Shown here piece by piece: positions 1 through 5,738 of a DNA stretch of 9,276 bases. The notes beneath the pieces are model-generated. The model worked only from the letters and a program-made list of their open reading frames with translations, did no database searches and was not told the DNA's origin. Origin of the DNA: an uncultured Campylobacter sp. (GTDB lineage Bacteria > Campylobacterota > Campylobacteria > Campylobacterales > Campylobacteraceae); assembly GCF_938018145.1 (NCBI RefSeq), contig NZ_CALIII010000374.1, forward strand, positions 1-9,276, written 5' to 3'. Made by a program: the position numbers and the translations under genes. Numbering within the stretch: the stretch's first letter is position 1; every line of letters begins with the position of its first letter.

Positions 1-163
1 GCTTATCGACGATGTGTTGAGGCGTGCGGCCTTCCGGGTTTCCCATCGAAAAGTCGATGATATCTTCGCCCGCTCGACGTGCCGCCATTTTTATCGCGTT
101 CACCTCGGCAAATACGTAGTTTGGAAGTCGTTCTATGGTATTAAATCTAATCTCGTCAAACAT
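1..163 (-). CDS. Class I/II PLP-dependent aminotransferase, N-terminal fragment
   Basis: Only the first 54 codons are in the window; the gene runs off the left edge. The visible protein begins [20 protein letters not shown] and reaches a [12 protein letters not shown] segment (about residues 37-48). This is the N-terminal substrate and cofactor-side region typical of the AlaC/LL-diaminopimelate-aminotransferase-like branch of fold-type I aminotransferases. The PLP lysine would lie outside the window. The ATG start is supported by an AAGGAG Shine-Dalgarno on the minus strand (170-175) that overlaps the stop codon of the upstream gene, so the two are probably co-translated. In C. jejuni the gene at this position (Cj0150c) is annotated as an aminotransferase and is followed by homoserine dehydrogenase, which suggests amino-acid metabolism. 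The substrate cannot be told from this fragment. Confidence 0.85.
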   Translation of the reverse strand, partial: MFDEIRFNTIERLPNYVFAEVNAIKMAARRAGEDIIDFSMGNPEGRTPQHIVDK

Positions 164-173
164 AAATTTCTCC

Positions 174-971
174 TTACTCTAGGTAGATTTTGAGTCCTCG
201 TTTGATGTTTTCTAGGCTGACCGCATCGTCGATCATTATGTATTTTGCATTTTGAGGGAGCGATACTTTTAGGCTATTTACGGGCTTGCTAGTTTGCTTT
301 TCGTCAAGCAAATTTAAGTTTTTATCCAAAATTCTCACGACGGCGGACCAGCGATCCTCTGCGCTAGCGCTTATCGTCGTACTCTTTGCGCCGCTAACGT
401 CGATGAGATAGGGCTCAAGCGGCTTTGAGAGCTGGACTTCCTGCGAAAACTGCACGGGAGTTTGGTTTATAGAGGAATTTGACGCGTCGATGACGTACTC
501 GTATGATAGCTCGCTGGGTCTATTTATGTCGGTTATCTCGGTGCCGCTTTCTTTAAGCGCGGCGTAGAGCGAGCCTGGATCCGGGATAAATTTGGTGTCG
601 ATCGTCACGCCCCAAAGCGCGCCGCCGGCGTTAGAAAATTCGCTCGTTAGGATATTGTTGTAGCCTAGTCCATTTAGAGCGTCTTTTGCGATTTTCATGA
701 TTAGTAGCGGGTTGTTTTGGCGCGAGATAAATTTGATATTTACCTTGACGTTTTGTTTGTAGGATAGACGCAGGAGCGAATTTGACTTCAAAACATTTGA
801 AATTTTAGCGATATCGGGCTTGCCGTTTGCGTTTAGATATGCAGAGCCGTCGCCAAAGAGCTGAGTTGCTTTTGCGCTATTTTGACCTAGCAAGCCGCCT
901 GCTATATCCACCACGCTGCCCGCAAGGCAAAAAGCCGCGCTAGCAGTCAAAAGTAAAAGCTTTTTTACCAC
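174..971 (-). CDS. Secreted (periplasmic) protein of unknown function, Cj0151c-like
   Basis: A 265-residue protein. The N-terminus (MVKKLLLL, then a hydrophobic stretch to about residue 17) is a Sec signal peptide, with likely cleavage after A17-G18-S19. Its single early Cys (C15) is not in a lipobox, so a lipoprotein is unlikely. The mature part looks alpha/beta in its first half (residues 55-140) and beta-rich in its second half (about 175-265), but I recognise no catalytic motif or family. The start codon is GTG at 971: a TAAGGG Shine-Dalgarno lies a few bases upstream, and starting there gives a clean signal peptide. The gene overlaps the end of the RodZ-like gene by 7 bp, so it is translationally coupled to it and may act with it in the envelope. 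The position matches C. jejuni Cj0151c, annotated only as a periplasmic protein. Confidence 0.8.
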   Translation of the reverse strand: MVKKLLLLTASAAFCLAGSVVDIAGGLLGQNSAKATQLFGDGSAYLNANGKPDIAKISNVLKSNSLLRLSYKQNVKVNIKFISRQNNPLLIMKIAKDALNGLGYNNILTSEFSNAGGALWGVTIDTKFIPDPGSLYAALKESGTEITDINRPSELSYEYVIDASNSSINQTPVQFSQEVQLSKPLEPYLIDVSGAKSTTISASAEDRWSAVVRILDKNLNLLDEKQTSKPVNSLKVSLPQNAKYIMIDDAVSLENIKRGLKIYLE

Positions 972-1978
972 GATTTACCCTTATTTAGAGCTACAAATTC
1001 GTCGTATGTGAGCAGTGAAACCTTGTCTTTTTCTATTAAAAATCTTTTTGGCCTATCGTCACCAAATTTGATCGTTTGTCCGTCTATTTCGAGGTTTATA
1101 TTGCCATGCCCGGTTACTGCGAGTTGCTTTTTACCTATTTCGATCGTGAAGCTATTTGTAGTATCTACAGAGCGCTTTTTATTTTCGTCCAAATTTATAA
1201 CGCCCAGCCACGTTTTTTTGCGCGGTACGATTTTTATTTCTTTTGTGCTTGCCGCTAGATACCAAATTTTATCGTCGCTTGCTTGCTTTATCTCTTTAGA
1301 AGCATCGCTTGATGTATTTTGCTCTTGATTTTGCGTGATATTTTCTTCTTTATTAGTTTGCGTGGTTTCGTTCTTATCGGTATTTACGTTTAAATTTACT
1401 TCAGGCATAGCTACAGCTACGGACGCATTCTCTTCAGTCGGTAAAATCGGCTCGAGATTTTTTATAGCGTATAGATTTTCGTCATTTGTAGCGTTTTTGC
1501 TCTCTTGTTTTGCTTCGTTTAGGCTTTTGGCTGCTTGTTGGACGGCGACGGCTCCGGTGTAGGTAACGCTTTTATTCTTATCTTCGAAAATGTTTAAAAC
1601 ATTGCTAAGGTAATTACCTTCGTTAAGTACGTATATTACGCCCGCAACAACCGCAACAACCGCTAAACCAAGGAGTTTCACGCCTGCATTAGAGTGTTTG
1701 CCGTCTGCAGTGTATGCGGATATCTTAGGCGATACGGATATGCTTTTGTGTTCGTTTTTTTGATTGCGCTCGGTCATAAACGCCTCATACTCGCTTATCC
1801 ATTGTGAAAAGTCGATATTTAGCTCGCGCTCTAAAATTTTAATGAAGCCTTTAACGTTTAAGCGCACCAGTTTTTCAAAATTTTTATCAGCGATGTAGCC
1901 TAAGTGTTCGGCCTCTATATGAGTTCTTCTCGCGACTTCGTTTAGTCCCAGCTCTTTTATTAAACTTATATCATTCAT
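965..1978 (-). CDS. RodZ-like bitopic membrane protein (cytoplasmic HTH, one TM, long periplasmic linker, beta domain)
   Basis: A 337-residue protein, Cj0152c-like by position. Residues 8-66 read like the cytoplasmic HTH domain of RodZ: LNEVARRTHIEAEHL, then a KNFEKL...VKGFIKILERELNID stretch equivalent to the RodZ GDFSRL...ARGFLRAYAEYLGLD region, ending WISEYEAF. A basic loop and one TM helix (about 100-118, GVKLLGLAVVAVVAGVIYV) follow. Residues 130-238 form a polar linker rich in Asn, Thr, Glu and Gln. A compact C-terminal domain (about 245-325) contains WLGVINLD and a LEIDGQTIKFG segment, resembling the RodZ periplasmic DUF4115 fold. Five D/E-x-N-x-S/T sequons fall in the linker. The ATG start follows an AGGAT Shine-Dalgarno, and the gene overlaps rlmB by 8 bp and the next gene by 7 bp. 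The domain order is seen; a MreB/cell-shape role is inference. Confidence 0.75.
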   Translation of the reverse strand: MNDISLIKELGLNEVARRTHIEAEHLGYIADKNFEKLVRLNVKGFIKILERELNIDFSQWISEYEAFMTERNQKNEHKSISVSPKISAYTADGKHSNAGVKLLGLAVVAVVAGVIYVLNEGNYLSNVLNIFEDKNKSVTYTGAVAVQQAAKSLNEAKQESKNATNDENLYAIKNLEPILPTEENASVAVAMPEVNLNVNTDKNETTQTNKEENITQNQEQNTSSDASKEIKQASDDKIWYLAASTKEIKIVPRKKTWLGVINLDENKKRSVDTTNSFTIEIGKKQLAVTGHGNINLEIDGQTIKFGDDRPKRFLIEKDKVSLLTYDEFVALNKGKSW

Positions 1979-2651
1979 TTATAATCCTATCGCAAAGTAT
2001 GGCAAACGCAGCCGAGACGTTTAGGCTGTCCCAGTCGTTTTTCATTTTTATTCCTACTATTTCGTCGCTTTTGGCAAGGACTTTTTTGTGTAAGCCTTCG
2101 CCCTCGCTACCCATCACGAGCGCGACTTTTTGGTTAAATTTGACCTCGTGAGCGTTTTTGCCGCCGCTTGCCGTGGCGTAAATTTTAAAACCGACCTGTT
2201 TTAGTTCGTTTAGCAAGCTAAGACCGTCTTCGACAAGAGCGATATTTGCCTCGTAGGCCGCTCCACTACTAGCTCGCAGTACGCCTTCCATCGCTAAATT
2301 TTTAGCGACGACGACGATGCCTCCGCAACCCAGCGCATGCGCCGTTCGGACGATGGCGCCGATGTTCCCGACGTCGCTAAGTCCGTACAAGATCGCTATA
2401 AAATTTTGTTTTTTTATCTCGTCGATACTTTTAAACTCAAACTCCTCAACTTCGGCTAAAAAGCCTTGGTGATTGCCGCCGTGTGCGAGAGCTTGGGCTT
2501 TTTGATTATCCACGCGCTTTATCGGCGCGCCGACGCCTACGATCTGTGAAAATAGCGCCTTGTCACACTCCTTGGCGAGATAGACCGTTTTGACGCTTTT
2601 TTTATAGTTTTTTATGATGTGCAAAAATAGCTGTTTTCCGTATATTATCAT
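1971..2651 (-). CDS. rlmB: SpoU-family 23S rRNA 2'-O-ribose methyltransferase (RlmB type)
   Basis: A 226-residue SPOUT methyltransferase; RlmB uses SAM to methylate the ribose of G2251 in 23S rRNA (peptidyl-transferase P loop, E. coli numbering). Residues 1-70 are the substrate-binding domain (IIYGKQ at the N-terminus, HQGFLAEV at 61-68). The catalytic trefoil-knot domain carries motif 1 (D93, N96 and R102 in SDVGNIGAIVRTA), motif 2 (GSEGEGL, 181-187) and motif 3 (SLNVS, 209-213). E. coli RlmB is 243 residues, so the gene is full length. The N-terminal domain favours RlmB over the tRNA enzyme TrmH, but the target nucleotide is not provable here. The Shine-Dalgarno is weak (CAGGCG only a few bases from ATG). 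The 82-bp upstream gap contains inverted repeats that could form alternative hairpins. Confidence 0.88.
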   Translation of the reverse strand: MIIYGKQLFLHIIKNYKKSVKTVYLAKECDKALFSQIVGVGAPIKRVDNQKAQALAHGGNHQGFLAEVEEFEFKSIDEIKKQNFIAILYGLSDVGNIGAIVRTAHALGCGGIVVVAKNLAMEGVLRASSGAAYEANIALVEDGLSLLNELKQVGFKIYATASGGKNAHEVKFNQKVALVMGSEGEGLHKKVLAKSDEIVGIKMKNDWDSLNVSAAFAILCDRIINE

Positions 2652-2676
2652 CGCCTGATAATAGCTAAAAATCGGT

Positions 2677-2694
2677 AAAATTTAGCTAAATTTT
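2677..2694. repeat. 18-bp perfect palindrome in the rsmI-rlmB gap
   Basis: AAAATTTAGCTAAATTTT is its own reverse complement. In a minus-strand transcript it can fold into an AU-rich hairpin with an AGCT loop. It overlaps a second possible hairpin: TAGCTAAA pairs with TTTAGCTA about 11 bases further downstream, next to the rlmB start. The gap otherwise holds no gene and no clear -35/-10 pair. It may be a weak terminator, an operator, a translation-control element or an accident of AT-rich composition. Confidence 0.5.
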
Positions 2695-2733
2695 CGGATG
2701 AATTCGCTGTTTGTTTGAGTCTGCGAGCAAGTT

Positions 2734-3546
2734 TTAGCGGGTGAGCTCGGAGTAAATTTCTTTGGCGTTTCGACCTGTGATTTTGGCTAGCAGTTTAGAC
2801 TTGGCTTTGGGTGAAATTTCAAGTTCCAAAATATCGTTTTGAGTGATTTTCTCAAAGGTAAAATTTGGATTTTTTTGCACTACGACGCACCACTCACCGC
2901 TTAAATTCGCCTCTTGTAGCTTTTGCGCGAGTTCGCTTGCCGTGGCTCTAAATTTAGTTTCAAATTTCTTTGTTGCTTCTTTTATGGCAAAGATTTCTCT
3001 ATCTGGTTCAAGCTTGGCAAAGTCTAAAATAAGTGAAAGTATGCGTTTTGGGCTTTCGTAGATGACTGCGGGAAACGGCGAATTTAGCGCATTTTGTACC
3101 GCTGCGGCTCGCTCTTTGCCGTTATTGGGTAAAAATCCTAGAAAGCAAAATTCTTTCTCGCAAAGACCGCTAGCGACGACGGCCAAAAGCGCGGCGTTTG
3201 AACCGCTTAATACTTCATACGCGATACCGTTTTTTATAGCAAAATTTACGAGTGCAGCTCCCGGATCGCTGATTCCAGGCATACCCGCATCGCTTAAAAA
3301 TGCGACGTTTTTATCAAAAATTTCAAGCTCGATTTTAGATAAAATTTCATCTTCGTTATGCGTGTGTATCGAGATAAATTTTTGTATATTTATATTTGCA
3401 TCAAAACGCGTATTTAGCAGGTTTATGAGGGATTTTGCGACTCTGGTATCTTCGCAAAAGAGTATCTCGCATTCGCGCAAAACGCTCAAAGCGCGAAGCG
3501 AGATATCGCTTAAATTTCCTATCGGCGTAGGAACGAAATATAGCAA
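2734..3546 (-). CDS. rsmI: 16S rRNA (cytidine(1402)-2'-O)-methyltransferase RsmI
   Basis: A 270-residue enzyme of the tetrapyrrole-methylase-like SAM-dependent family; RsmI methylates the ribose of C1402 in the 16S rRNA decoding centre. Family blocks are clear: YFVPTPIGNLSDISLRAL (3-20), FCEDTR (30-35), FLSDAGMPGISDPG (83-96), SGSNAAL (114-120), and YESPKRI (163-169). E. coli RsmI is 286 residues, so this is full length. The start must be TTG at 3546: the conserved N-terminus begins at the next residues, an in-frame TAA lies four codons upstream, and the codons between are not starts. The start is 4 nt past the rpmE stop with no Shine-Dalgarno visible, so translation probably depends on ribosomes finishing rpmE. 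Co-expression with L31 fits a ribosome-assembly role. Confidence 0.92.
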   Translation of the reverse strand: MLYFVPTPIGNLSDISLRALSVLRECEILFCEDTRVAKSLINLLNTRFDANINIQKFISIHTHNEDEILSKIELEIFDKNVAFLSDAGMPGISDPGAALVNFAIKNGIAYEVLSGSNAALLAVVASGLCEKEFCFLGFLPNNGKERAAAVQNALNSPFPAVIYESPKRILSLILDFAKLEPDREIFAIKEATKKFETKFRATASELAQKLQEANLSGEWCVVVQKNPNFTFEKITQNDILELEISPKAKSKLLAKITGRNAKEIYSELTR

Positions 3547-3550
3547 AGGG

Positions 3551-3751
3551 TTATTTTAAGTTATATTTTTTCTTAAATTTATCAACGCGGCCCGCGCTAT
3601 CTACGATCTTTTCGCTGCCTGTGAAAAACGGATGGCACTCTGAGCAGATATCCACTCTGATCTCGCTTTTGTTTGACTTCGTAGTGAAGGTGTTGCCGCA
3701 AGCGCAAGTTACTTTGCACTCAACAAATTCCGGATGAATTTCTTTTTTCAT
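3551..3751 (-). CDS. rpmE: 50S ribosomal protein L31, zinc-binding (C+) form
   Basis: A 66-residue protein that reads as a complete L31: [10 protein letters not shown] at the start, CACGNTF in the middle and [10 protein letters not shown] followed by [12 protein letters not shown] at the end. The four zinc-ligand cysteines of the C+ type are present (C16, C18, C36, C39), with an additional C12. The ATG is preceded by AAAAGGAC, a good Shine-Dalgarno. The C+ type is often replaced under zinc starvation by a C- paralogue; none is in this window and no Zur-like operator is obvious upstream. The gene has its own sigma-70 promoter and leads directly into rsmI. Confidence 0.97.
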   Translation of the reverse strand: MKKEIHPEFVECKVTCACGNTFTTKSNKSEIRVDICSECHPFFTGSEKIVDSAGRVDKFKKKYNLK

Positions 3752-3803
3752 TTTTTGTCCTTTTATCGTCTGATTTTTTAATTTTCATTTAAAGTAAGGC
3801 GAG

Positions 3804-3832
3804 ATTATACAAAAAACTTCGTAAAAAATCAA
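3804..3832 (-). promoter_or_regulatory. Sigma-70-type promoter for rpmE-rsmI
   Basis: On the minus strand TTGATT (3827-3832) is followed after exactly 17 bases by a perfect TATAAT (3804-3809). The spacer is T-rich before the -10, as is common in Campylobacter promoters. Transcription would start near 3797, giving a leader of about 45 nt before the rpmE ATG. The -35 sits immediately beyond the rsmE stop codon. Readthrough from the queE operon may add to expression. Confidence 0.75.
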
Positions 3833-3834
3833 AT

Positions 3835-4491
3835 TTAAATCAAAATTTTAGCCGCTATGCCTAAAATCGCCGTTTGCGAGCGCAAAATATTTTTTGCTCT
3901 CAGCCCGTATTTTTTAGCGACTGCTTCTCGCTCGCTCTGGCTAAATCCACCCTCGGGCCCGATCGCTAAAATTTCCTTGCCCGCGTAACCGTCCAAATTT
4001 CCTCCGTCAAAGTCGATGAGAGCGACGTTTGGATAAAATTTTACTAGCTCGTCTAGGCTTTTGTAAATTTCAAATTTCATCAAATCGTTTCGTCCGCACT
4101 GCTCGCATGAGCTTATCAAAATGCGCTCTAGCCGCGAAAAATCGAGCTTAAAGTTTTTTTGCGAAAACTCGCTGTAAAAAAAGATTATTTTTCCAACGCC
4201 CATTTCGTTTAGGCTGGGTAGCGTTTTTTCAACCGTTTTTGGATCGACGACGGCCCAGGCTAGCGTCAGATCGCTGCTTCTCGCCTCTACGTCATGCGAA
4301 AATATCAAATTTAGCTCCGCGCCCCTTTTGTCTAAATTTACGATTTCATAGATGTGGTTTTGTCCGTCGGTCAAATTTCGCACGTCGATGCGCTCGCCTA
4401 CCTTAGCGCGCCGCGCCTTCAGGTGTAAAAACGCCTCGCCTTCAAGTCTGATTTGCTCGTTTTTAGCCTCTTTCGAATATAAAAATTTCAT
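3835..4491 (-). CDS. rsmE: 16S rRNA (uracil(1498)-N3)-methyltransferase RsmE
   Basis: A 218-residue SPOUT methyltransferase; RsmE methylates N3 of U1498 in 16S rRNA near the subunit interface. The N-terminal PUA-like domain (about 1-70) is followed by the SAM-binding knot domain with hallmark blocks EQCGR (130-134), IGPEGGFSQSE (177-187) and LGLRAKNILRSQTA-like C-terminal knot residues (LRSQTA at 203-208). Many family members have LR-x-ETA here, so Gln replaces Glu. The protein is slightly shorter than E. coli RsmE (243). The ATG overlaps the stop of the upstream membrane-protein gene as ATGA, and no independent Shine-Dalgarno is evident, so it is translationally coupled. It is the last gene of the queE-led operon. 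Confidence 0.92.
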   Translation of the reverse strand: MKFLYSKEAKNEQIRLEGEAFLHLKARRAKVGERIDVRNLTDGQNHIYEIVNLDKRGAELNLIFSHDVEARSSDLTLAWAVVDPKTVEKTLPSLNEMGVGKIIFFYSEFSQKNFKLDFSRLERILISSCEQCGRNDLMKFEIYKSLDELVKFYPNVALIDFDGGNLDGYAGKEILAIGPEGGFSQSEREAVAKKYGLRAKNILRSQTAILGIAAKILI

Positions 4492-4901
4492 CTCACACCG
4501 CTTGCAATGAGTATCAAAACAAAATCAGCCGCGATTTTTAGGCGCATTTTGGCTCTAAAATCGGCAAAATTTTTAGTTTTTATCGCCGTTTTTAGCCGCT
4601 TAAACTCCATCGCGCCAAGCCCGATAAGCAGCGCCCAAACCGCGATCATCACGAGAGCTTTGAGGCTCGGATAAAAGTAAAAAACGCTCATCAAAAGTAG
4701 CCCCGTAAGCATCATCGCGGCCAAAAACGCGTAGTATGTGGGCAAAAATAGCCTAATGCGCTTAGCATAGGCTGGCGAATTTACGCCGAAATTTATCAGG
4801 CAAAAGTGCGCCGCGACGAGCGCTAAAAGCGTAAAAGCAAGCCCGATGTGGATGGAGCGCGCTAGCTCGTAGAGCTCTGAGAGATGCTCGTTAAATTTCA
4901 T
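4488..4901 (-). CDS. Small integral membrane protein, four predicted helices, Cj0157c-like
   Basis: A 137-residue hydrophobic protein of unknown function. Predicted helices lie at about 18-38, 52-74, 80-98 and 120-135, with a basic loop (KRLKTAIKTK) between helices 3 and 4. Helix 1 contains two histidines, H18 and H32, spaced 14 residues apart. Such a spacing can place two haem ligands on one helix, but no matching pair is seen on another helix, so haem binding is not supported. The start and stop both lie in ATGA overlaps (with the lipoprotein gene upstream and rsmE downstream), and no Shine-Dalgarno is obvious. The position corresponds to C. jejuni Cj0157c, annotated as an integral membrane protein. 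No family name can be assigned from sequence alone. Confidence 0.75.
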   Translation of the reverse strand: MKFNEHLSELYELARSIHIGLAFTLLALVAAHFCLINFGVNSPAYAKRIRLFLPTYYAFLAAMMLTGLLLMSVFYFYPSLKALVMIAVWALLIGLGAMEFKRLKTAIKTKNFADFRAKMRLKIAADFVLILIASGVR

Positions 4902-5080
4902 TTTTCAGGCACCGGCTCTGGCGGCATATTTTCGTCGATACTTACGTTTGCGTCGCTCTGCGCGATAGGCACGTCGCTAGGCACAGTGCCACCAAGATCC
5001 AGCGACGCTGGCTCCTTTTTCTCCTCGCAACCGCCAAAAAACAGTGCCGCCAGCGTCAAAATCGCAAAAATTTTCCTCAT
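4898..5080 (-). CDS. Small lipoprotein, Cj0158c-like
   Basis: A 60-residue precursor: positively charged start (MRKIF), hydrophobic core, then a lipobox-like FFGGC with the lipidated cysteine at C18. EE follows the Cys. The mature part is only about 43 residues, acidic, proline-rich and probably unstructured (ends PPEPVPEK). C18 is the only cysteine and there is no histidine, so it cannot bind c-type haem through CxxCH, although the C. jejuni gene at this position is, as I recall, described as a haem-binding lipoprotein. One D-A-N-V-S sequon (43-47) fits Campylobacter N-glycosylation. A full AAGGAGG Shine-Dalgarno lies 10 nt before the ATG, and the queD stop is only 5 nt upstream. Its end overlaps the next gene by 4 bp. 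Confidence 0.8.
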   Translation of the reverse strand: MRKIFAILTLAALFFGGCEEKKEPASLDLGGTVPSDVPIAQSDANVSIDENMPPEPVPEK

Positions 5081-5085
5081 TTGCG

Positions 5086-5667
5086 CTAGACCTCCTTTGG
5101 ATTTACTATTTTTTTGCCTAGCTTGATCTTCTCAAACAGCTCCGCGTCCTCCCACTCGGCTCTCACGCCCTCGGAAAAGACGATCTCGTTTAAATTTACC
5201 TCGCCCATTTTGGCGTTGTACGCATCCTCTCTAAAGCACTGCGCGTAGCCCGTGTCGGTCTCGTGGACGATGACGCTGTGGAGCTTCACTTCGCGCTCGC
5301 CGTTTTGCATCTGCGTGGTTTTTAAAAGCCTATCGATCATCACGAAAAATATCCTGCAAAACTGCTCTGCAGAGGGATTTAGCGGGATCTCGATCCAGCG
5401 CGCGGAGTGCTTTTTGAGATCGTTTTTGTACTCCGCACTATCTCCGCTAAATATCGTCGTGCAGTGATCAAAGCTATCGATGATGCAGCCGATGTCACGC
5501 TTCATCAGGCCAAAGTCATACACCATCCCCGCGTTATCGAGAAAATTTGATTCAAGTAAAATTTCAGCCCTGTAAGAGTGCCCGTGGATGCTGGTTTTGC
5601 AGCGTTTCGAGCTGCAAAATCTAACGATGTGAGCGTTTTCAAATTTAAACATTTTTCTTATTATCAT
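5086..5667 (-). CDS. queD: 6-carboxy-5,6,7,8-tetrahydropterin synthase QueD
   Basis: A 193-residue member of the 6-pyruvoyl-tetrahydropterin synthase family. QueD converts 7,8-dihydroneopterin triphosphate to 6-carboxytetrahydropterin, the substrate of QueE, on the route to preQ0 and queuosine. The zinc ligands H13 (FENAH) and H28/H30 (IHGHSY), the catalytic Cys C23 five residues before that motif, the D67-H68 pair (SFDH) and E136 (VHETDTG) are all present. The protein is much longer than E. coli QueD (about 120 residues), with an insertion around 70-95 and a C-terminal extension. The reading frame stays open upstream to a TTG at 5763, but the ATG at 5667 is preferred: it has GGAG 5 nt upstream and gives the family N-terminus MIIRKMFKFENAH. 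It follows queE by 71 bp. Confidence 0.9.
   Translation of the reverse strand: MIIRKMFKFENAHIVRFCSSKRCKTSIHGHSYRAEILLESNFLDNAGMVYDFGLMKRDIGCIIDSFDHCTTIFSGDSAEYKNDLKKHSARWIEIPLNPSAEQFCRIFFVMIDRLLKTTQMQNGEREVKLHSVIVHETDTGYAQCFREDAYNAKMGEVNLNEIVFSEGVRAEWEDAELFEKIKLGKKIVNPKEV
5091..5097 (-). promoter_or_regulatory. Strong Shine-Dalgarno of the lipoprotein gene
   Basis: AAGGAGG on the minus strand, inside the last codons of queD and 10 nt from the ATG. It is the best ribosome binding site in the operon and suggests the small lipoprotein is made in larger amounts than its neighbours. Confidence 0.65.
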
Positions 5668-5672
5668 CTTAG

Positions 5673-5676
5673 CTCC
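5673..5676 (-). promoter_or_regulatory. Shine-Dalgarno that fixes the queD start
   Basis: GGAG on the minus strand, 5 nt before the ATG at 5667. It supports this start over the upstream in-frame TTG at 5763, which would add a 32-residue basic extension not typical of the family and overlap queE. Confidence 0.6.
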
Positions 5677-5738
5677 GTTTATTAAATTTTTACCGTTTCG
5701 CGCCGTAAAATGCGGATAATGCCACCTAAATTTACGTT

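Noticed and set aside
1008..1562. Several plus-strand open frames opposite the RodZ-like gene
   Set aside because: They are low-complexity Phe/Ser-rich shadows of the minus-strand gene with no promoter or start signal.
1642..1663. Tandem CCGCAACAA repeat
   Set aside because: It is only two copies and encodes the AVVAVVA part of the TM helix of the RodZ-like protein; best explained by hydrophobic codon use.
1208..2600. Runs of seven T as possible phase-variation tracts
   Set aside because: Campylobacter phase variation typically uses longer poly-G/C tracts; none is present, and all affected reading frames are intact.
3062..3559. A 165-codon open frame on the plus strand opposite rsmI
   Set aside because: It is fully antisense to a gene with unmistakable RsmI motifs, has no ribosome binding site of note, and its Ser/Ala/Phe-rich composition is that of a reverse-complement shadow.
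3752..3788. Short ORF starting ATGAAAATTAAA in the rpmE leader
   Set aside because: It has no Shine-Dalgarno, overlaps the rpmE start out of frame and its sequence shows no conserved feature; chance is sufficient.
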